From assembly GCA_035771175.1 (NCBI GenBank), contig JAYMFD010001095.1:209001-273000 (forward strand): a stretch of 64,000 nt of DNA. Reading direction: 5' to 3'. Below, one piece after another: positions 57,980-64,000 of this stretch. Position 1 is the stretch's first letter; each line of letters begins with the position of its first letter. The notes beneath the pieces were generated by a model. The model ran no database searches, was not told where the DNA came from, and worked only from the letters and a program-made list of their open reading frames with translations. Source of the stretch: Paratinospora sagittata. Its lineage: Eukaryota; Streptophyta; Magnoliopsida; Ranunculales; Menispermaceae. The position numbers and the translations under genes are program-made.

Positions 57980-59554
57980 TCAAAAGTCCAAGATTTTTAC
58001 AACACAACTCAATGAGCTTCTTGGAAGCATCAAAATATGCTTCCAATGCTCCATTATTTTGCTTTTATTATATCCATCGATCATGATGGTCATGCTCTCC
58101 AAAGTTACAGCATTCTTCAAAAGGGACTTGACTAAGTAAAACTCCTCCTTCTACCCAAAATATAGGTTGAATCCAACTTCCTTGACACTCGATAACAAAC
58201 AGTGAGGCATTGTTTCCATTACGTCCGTTATTAAATAATCTTTAGTACTCCAGGGATCAGTTGGAGAGTGAAATACACACAACTATCAAATATTGTCAAT
58301 GCACTGAACAAGAAATTTACTCTATAATGCAATTACGCAACAAGCCAGAGTTTAATTATCTAATGACTTGCCTGTGTAAGTCAAGAGATTGGAGGTTGGG
58401 CATAAATTGGAGCAAGCTCAAAATATCGTTACCATTACAGAAATTGGTAACTGTAAGTTTGATTAAGTTGCAAAATATCGGAAGCTGGCTCTTAAGATCT
58501 CCATACGGAAGACCCAATGCAAGAAGGGCAACAAAGCAGTAAACACTGAATATCAGGTTGGTACAAGCAAGACATATATATATATACTTAAGGCACAAGT
58601 GTATATACAAAACATGAAGGTTATCATGAACATATATTAGTCAAGTGGTCAGACCTTAATGTAGTCACCAGATATTTGGAGATCCTTTACATTAACCAAA
58701 TCTTTGAGTAGCATACTTGCTTTAATACGAAATCTTTCTTCTAGTTCAACCCTTAAAGTATCGAACCAAGTATTAATATCTGCATACAAGAGGGATGGCA
58801 TGTCACCTGAAACTATTTCCATAGTAGAGAGAAAGAAGCGTTCAAGGTTTGGGGCACAAATCTTGATTGCAACATCAAATGTACATCCATTTTTTCGGAA
58901 GCCATGACCTATAAAATCGAAGAACTTAAGGGAAGGGACTGAAATTAACACAATCTTGTGATTAACCCATGAGCAATCGTACAGACTCAAATCTTCAAGG
59001 ACAGGGCAGCTAGAAAAGAACTGAGTAGTAATGCATTCATTGGGAAAAATCGCCGAACGAAGATAGAGCACTTTTAGATTGGGAAGAGAAATTCTTGAAG
59101 TGGGCAACTCGAAACCCACGATATCCCATACTTCAATTCTCAACATTGTTAGCCATTCACAAGTATAAATACTAAGAGGAAACACAATTAGAAGCCCCCC
59201 TATAAAAGTCGAGAGAAAGTTGTTGAAGCTTCCCAGTAACCACAGTCGATATCCAAGAGTTAACACGAAATTTATCACAAGAAGTTGAATCAATTTTGAG
59301 TTCAAACTTGTGTATATTTGACCTGCTATGGACAAGTAATACTCTCTATCCACATAATTCATGAAATCTTTGATTTTATCAGGAATAACTTTAACGCAGT
59401 ATTCAAAATGAAGGTTTGGAATACAAGTCCACACCCATCGCCATCTCTTTGACAAAATGCTGGTGCAAATAGCATCTTCAGTTGAGAGAAAAGAGAGGAT
59501 GTGATGAAAAATGTGATCAGGTAAAGCACTGATTCTATCCTCTCCAACATCCAT
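57980..59554 (-). pseudogene. F-box/LRR/FBD protein gene, decaying
   Basis: Exon 1 (59554-58655) begins MDVGEDRISALPDHIFHHIL with the F-box (residues 7-50) followed by LRR-like sequence (FELPTSRISLPNLKVLYLRS, SCPVLEDLSLYDCSW). F-box proteins bind SKP1 and choose targets for SCF ubiquitin ligases. Exon 2 is about 58545-58372 and exon 3 58247-57980, the FBD domain (VKSLLKNAVTLESMTIMI, HILMLPRSSL). Intron 2 would be GC-AG (CAG|GCAAGT). Lesions: residues about 77-122 of exon 1 are out of the family frame between two compensating indels; the exon 1/2 join is out of phase at the sites found; and a TAG at 58153-58151 cuts the FBD. It could still give a short F-box protein from exon 1. Confidence 0.7.
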
Positions 59555-60135
59555 GTTTTTTTTTTTTGTTTTTGTAAATCCTTAACTAGCAATCGATTTA
59601 GCAGACATAAGAAACAAAAAAAAACACTTATCAAAAACAGAACAAGAATGTGGAATTTCTAAAAAAATTTAGAAACCTGTCTACTCATAAAAAACCATTG
59701 CAAAGCTAATATGCCTCTTCTTCTACTCTAAATTCCATCACCACCATTAGAGCTGGAAGGAAAAGCTGATTTACAAAAAAAAAAAAAAATGTAGCACGAC
59801 AAAGAGAGACAAAAACAAAACAAAAAAAAGGAAATCAAACCGATGAAGATGGTTTTTCAGTGGAGCTCAAGAAATCGAGACCATTGTCATTAGGTTTACA
59901 GTAAAAATAATAATCAATGGGATTATTTTTATTGAATGCCAATATGAGTATATACATATACAAGAGATTGGGAGCCATGGTTAATAATTCCCAAATCTAA
60001 AATTGGAAATGGATCCCCCTATTGTGGGTCTAATAATTTACAAAGATTTTGGTAGCTTACAAAATAAATACGAATCACACAAATATATCATTTCCTAATG
60101 TACAAGATCAGTATAAATCAATTAGATTCCTTCCT
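59555..60135. other. upstream region of the F-box gene
   Basis: AT-rich, with poly-A and poly-T runs next to the ATG (59555-59575, 59776-59790). No gene seen; it should contain the minus-strand promoter, but no convincing TATA could be chosen. Confidence 0.35.
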
Positions 60136-60500
60136 TATATCCCCCCGCAAGATGGTGCTCCCATCGAAGACACAAATCGAACCGTAGAAGAAGGAACCGA
60201 GTACTTGATAGTGGTTTGGTCAGTGCATCAGCAAGTTGGTCTGAGAAGGAGACATGAGCAACACGCAATTCACTACTTCGGACCTTAGATCGATAGTACC
60301 AACATTATCACAATAAATCACTGGTTGGAGCGGGAGATTGATATTGAGTTCCTTAAGCAATGAGAGAATCCAAAGGACCTCAGAAGCAATGGATGCCATA
60401 GCTCGATACTCTTACCTCTGTAGAAGAGCGGGCTACTAAGAGTTGTTTACGTGAGCTCCATGAAATAGGATTATGACCCAAATATATGACTGGTAGATGT
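60136..60500 (-). mobile_element. Copia RNase H remnant
   Basis: A polypurine tract (minus strand CTTGCGGGGGGATAT, 60137-60151) is followed upstream on that strand by decayed RNase H coding sequence. Scrambled pieces such as NPISWSSRKQ and SSTE-like text read near 60400-60470, and the YCDN step near 60300. Several frameshifts. The LTR beyond 60136 was not delimited. Confidence 0.5.
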
Positions 60501-60751
60501 TCATGTAGAGAAATGGGTGAATGCCTAATAATGCCCTCTTAGAAATTTCTTCAAACACCTCTCATGCAATACCCCTTCAACATCTTGTTTGATAATGACA
60601 ATGATATAACATCAACACAAATGTGTCAAATACAAAGAACGAAACCAAAAGAACACAATGAAACAAGAATCAAAGAACAAAAAAGAACAATCAACCCACA
60701 ACACCAAGAAATTATGTGGTTCACCAAATTGGCTACGTTCACGAAGGTAGA

Positions 60752-61794
60752 TGTAACACCTCGTGCTTTTAATCAATGTATTTGGTTAATTTATATGTAC
60801 ACTGAAGAGTATAATACACGTATAAGTACCTTTAAAGTCATGCGCACGTGTCAAATGAACTTGAAAATGTCAAAAGTGAGCTCGGAATGTGGTTTTAAAT
60901 AGAAATCAATTTACAATACGTGTATGTCTCATGTGGATTGAGTGTATAGAAGAAGAATAATAATAAAATAAAAATAGATTACTGTTCATTTGCGGGTATT
61001 GTTCCCAAAACAGAACCGTGAACAGTACTCATACGAAAAAAAAAAATTAAATTAAAAATGTTAAATGATGTTGCTGGAACAAAAAGGAAAGAAAGAAGCA
61101 GAGAGAAAGAGAAGACGGAAGAACCGAGAAGAAAGGAAGAGGAAACGAAGGAAGAACGCGGGATTCGCGAAATCGGGACTAGTGGTGAGTGATTTTCACT
61201 CTATTTCTTCGTAAAATTGATCTCTAAGCTAAATGTAACGATTCTAGCGCAGTAATTTTAGCTGTGGGAGCCGTTTTACGGCGTTTTTAAAAATTGGTGG
61301 CACCAATTTTTGAAAACACTTCCTAGGCTGTAGGAACGTTAAATATATGGTTAGATTAAATTTATTTGTTCATGTGAAACTTTTATGGCTGTTGGAAGTT
61401 GTTGGACGTTAGAGTTTATATTGGAACCCTTTCGAATCATTTAAAATCCGATGAAACTCCAGTTACATAAGGCCTTTTTGTCACACCCCATACAGGCGGT
61501 GTGATGGGCACCTCATACCGAGCGTACCCCAGCCATTATATACCACATAATATTGTCACATCCCAGTACACAGCGGTTACTCAGAGTTCAGATTTTAAAC
61601 GATATAAGGTCGTGAGTTCGACTTTGGGGGAGGTCTTATACTATTCATGAGTGAATAGTGTGGACAAATGATCCCGGGGGTACTAGACGCTGCGTTGTGT
61701 TGTGTACTGGGATGTGACAATATTATGTGGTATATAATGACTGGGGTACGCTCGGTATGAGGTGCCCATCACACCGCCGGTATGGGGTGTGACA
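60752..61794 (+). mobile_element. chimeric unit: Gypsy LTR start joined to a palindromic element
   Basis: 60752-61478 aligns with the first 750 bases of the Gypsy LTR at 23528 (TGTAACACC start, ATTACTGTTCATTTGCGGG, GTGATTTTCACTCTATTTC). From 61479 it becomes a palindromic element ending GGGGTGTGACA at 61794. The whole is flanked by identical GTAGA (60747-60751, 61795-61799), while the palindrome alone has no matching flanks. It therefore behaves as one inserted TG...CA unit. Confidence 0.7.
61479..61794. repeat. palindromic element with tRNA-like module
   Basis: 316 bp, TGTCACACCCCATAC...GTATGGGGTGTGACA. The outer arms of about 100 bases pair closely (CTCATACCGAGCGTACCCCA against its complement). 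Inside are a single box B-like GTGAGTTCGACTT and the family text TGAATAGTGTGGACAAATGA. A box A-like segment is only partly kept (AGCGGTTACTC). Confidence 0.75.
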
Positions 61795-62021
61795 GTAGAG
61801 ATATCACTATTATTAGAGAAAATTAATACAAGAGATTAGTTCCACTTGTAGGTCTTAATCTTACCTCTTCTTCCTTTTCTAGGGTTTCTTTTTCTTTTTT
61901 CCTTTTCCTCTCTTCTTTCTTTTGTTTTCTCTCCTCTCTCAAAATAGAATTGTAGAGACAAAAAATAGAGAACTCTCTCCACTCTTACTTTCTCTAAAAA
62001 GAAAAAAAGAGCTCAATTAAC

Positions 62022-62024
<3 letters not shown>

Positions 62025-62097
<73 letters not shown>
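62025..62097. repeat. (TA)n microsatellite
   Basis: About 36 uninterrupted TA units, within a presumed LTR. Confidence 0.95.
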
Positions 62098-62100
<3 letters not shown>

Positions 62101-62186
62101 GCTATTACATAGGCTCAAAACAAAATAAAATTCACACAACATTTGGGCTAGGCCCACATATATTGTTTTAAGCCATAAACCCAACA

Positions 62187-63240
62187 ATCTCCACCTTTGC
62201 GCAAAATAAATCAACCCTTTGGAAATTGATGGAACAATATATGTTCTAACACCTTGTAATCCCCTGAAAAAAAATCAAAAAAATATACTTTCCAATTTCA
62301 AACACAATCCCTGAAATCTCGCCTGAAATCTCGCCTTACAATATCGTTTCTCTCTCTCAAAACCCCAATCGCACAAGCCTCTCTCTTTCGAAACCAATCG
62401 CACAAACCTCCTCTTCCTCTCGAAACCCTCTCTCTTCTCTCTTTTTCTCCGATAACGCACACTGCAAACCGTCTGTAGCCGCTGCTACTCATCACCGCCG
62501 CGCATCACCGTTGCTGCTCATCGTCGCTGCGACTTCAATTCTTCTTCTCCTCTGCTCTCTTGCTCTCGCCAGGTCTCTCTCTCAACTCTCTGCTCAAAAC
62601 CCCAATGCCGAAACCCATCTCGCTGCTGCAACTCTCCGCCATTCCCCTGATCTCGCCGCCCTCCCTCTCTTCTCTTCTCCGTCATTCCCCTGGTCTCGCC
62701 GCCCTCTCTCTCTTCTCTTCTCCGTCATCTCGCCGCTGCTTTCGCCACTCTCGATCTCTCGCTCTCGCTCTCGCTCTCTCACTCTCGATCTCTCGCTCTC
62801 GATCTCTCTCGCTCTCGCTCTCTCATTCTCGATCTCTCTCGCTCTCGCTCTGAATCTCTCTCTAAACCCAGCCTCACAAGACCCCCTCTCTCTTCTGTCT
62901 TTCTTTTCTCACCTTTCCATCCGTTCTCTTTGTTCACTCTATTCCCCACGCCACATCGCCACTAACATCACCACCATTAACGCCTCCCACATCAACACAC
63001 CTATTATATATTATATTATATATCACACCTTTTCAAAACCACCACACCTTATATTGTAATATATTATGTTATCACTTATTATATATTATAATATATATCA
63101 CACCTTTTCAAAACCACCACACCTTATATATATACCACATATTGTATTATATCATGTTATATCATACACATCTTTATATCATATCACAAGGCACTATAAT
63201 ATGTTATTTTATATATATATATATCTACACTCATAATCGT
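62187..63240. other. CT-rich low-complexity region and AT-rich repeats
   Basis: 62510-62890 is CT-rich with many CTCTCGCTCTCG and GATCTCTCGCTCTCG units; the long Leu/Ser/Arg frames there (62511-63059, 62560-62853) are repeat by-products. 63017-63054 and 63093-63129 are direct copies of ATCACACCTTTTCAAAACCA and its flank. No gene is supported, though a CT-rich 5' UTR cannot be excluded. Confidence 0.45.
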
Positions 63241-64000
63241 TCTTATAAGTATTTATATTAACAAACGTAATATACGTGTATAGGTTGAGTACTAGGCGTG
63301 ATGAGGAATTTAAGGGATTTGAAATTTAGCGATTCAGGTGGGGACGATTTTAGGCCTTCATAATATTTTATTTTGATATGTAGATAGGAATGTTAAATTT
63401 ATTAGGTCTATAGTATTATTAGATTGCTTAGGCATGCCTATTGTACATGATTTTATATATACAATGTTGTGATTGTTAGCCATGATGATATGTGTGTCAA
63501 CATGATTTTTATTCTGATCAAATGATAATTGGATGCTTGAAACTCATGTGGTAATTGAATTCATTTATAAATTATAATGTCTGATAAAGAAACGTATGAC
63601 TTGGAATATTGGCATAATAAAGTTCATGTGTGAATACTATTATAATTGACTTTGTAACATGATACCATGTGTAGTGGAGTTTGAATATGTTTTATGAATG
63701 CACTTAATATCGTACTTATACCGTACGTATGGCGTGACATCACTAAGGAACACGATTAAGATAAGAATTACACATATGGGGCAGTTATTCTAAGGAATAT
63801 CGTCATTGTTTATTATGTGGCAGTTATTCATGATGAATATCGCCAACAAGTTCTAATTTTTGGGTAGTGCCACCCTGAGTTAATTTCCTAAAGGTACGTG
63901 ATTTAGAACGTGATGAAATTCTCGACTCAAACAATCTAATGTTACAACGATTAATGCGTAAAACTTATTTGTAATGTTCTTGTGTATGTATCATAATAAA
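63241..64000. other. no gene recognised
   Basis: AT-rich sequence with a pair of similar stretches (CAGTTATTC...AATATCG near 63782-63801 and 63823-63842). The composition resembles an LTR but no terminus is visible inside the window. Confidence 0.35.

Larger units (their letters stand above)
60586..62186 (-). mobile_element. LTR (probable Copia 3' LTR) with nested insertions
   Basis: The right end reads CCCAACA (62186), followed by ATCTCCACCTTTGCGC, a polypurine tract on the minus strand. The left end is tentatively TGTTTGATAATG at 60586. TTATGTGGTTCACCAAATTG near 60712 resembles the Copia LTR text at 51730. It is split by the unit at 60752-61794 and carries a TA repeat at 62025-62097. The parent element's internal region is not recognisable to the right. 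Confidence 0.45.

Noticed and set aside
62511..63059. 182-codon Leu/Ser/Arg-rich frame as a gene
   Set aside because: It follows CTCTCG and ATCTCT repeats, overlaps a second frame of the same kind, and has no domain.

Overview
This window is plant nuclear DNA, almost certainly from a eudicot. It is AT-rich and has spliced genes with GT-AG and some GC-AG introns. It carries plant-type LTR retrotransposons, LINEs with zf-RVT and RNase H tails, tRNA-derived SINEs and an endogenous caulimovirid. No species can be named from it. Most of the sequence is transposable elements nested in one another and in a small tandem array of broken 2-oxoglutarate/Fe(II)-dependent dioxygenase (2OGD) genes of the ACC-oxidase-homolog type.

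Layout. 1-1320 is a truncated Gypsy LTR. 3017-4983 is 2OGD copy A, the best preserved copy, with three exons. 5703-8120 is a three-deep nest: a MITE, an LTR inside it, and inside that a 1.4-kb TRIM carrying a Rab GTPase gene fragment. 8397-12611 is a non-coding LTR element (LARD type). 13194-19631 and 19632-28148 are two tandem copies of one block: a LINE tail interrupted by a Copia derivative, then a dead 2OGD (copies B and C). The second block also holds a near-solo Gypsy LTR. 28149-31551 is a damaged Gypsy element with inverted ends and two palindromic insertions. 31552-33525 is a LARD fragment containing a SINE and a solo LTR. About 33530-38085 is an endogenous caulimovirid, ended by a third palindromic element. 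38608-40370 is the 3' end of a fifth 2OGD copy (E) and its flank. 40514-46035 is a LINE tail split by a young, apparently complete Copia (40812-45774, one 1380-codon ORF). 46217-48293 is 2OGD copy D. 48600-49303 is another LINE tail. 51211-57305 is an old Copia split by a 5.2-kb Copia. 57499-57740 is a SINE. 57980-59554 is a decaying F-box/LRR/FBD gene. 60136-62186 holds more nested LTR material, including a chimeric LTR/palindrome unit. 62187-64000 is low-complexity and repeat-like DNA.

How the parts relate. The host genes are the 2OGD array and the F-box gene, and all look broken or truncated. Copy A alone could still give a protein with the iron- and 2OG-binding residues, lacking the usual C-terminal tail. 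The repeated LINE-plus-2OGD order of copies B, C and D shows that the array grew by segmental duplication after the LINE had arrived. Matching nested insertions date the B/C duplication after the Copia insertion.

The least conventional signal is a family of palindromic elements at 29496-30230, 30815-31033, 38086-38582 and 61479-61794. They have TGTCAC...GTGACA ends. Three are flanked by 5-bp target duplications, and several contain a tRNA-like box A/box B module. All boundaries and identities were judged by eye; nothing was computed or searched.
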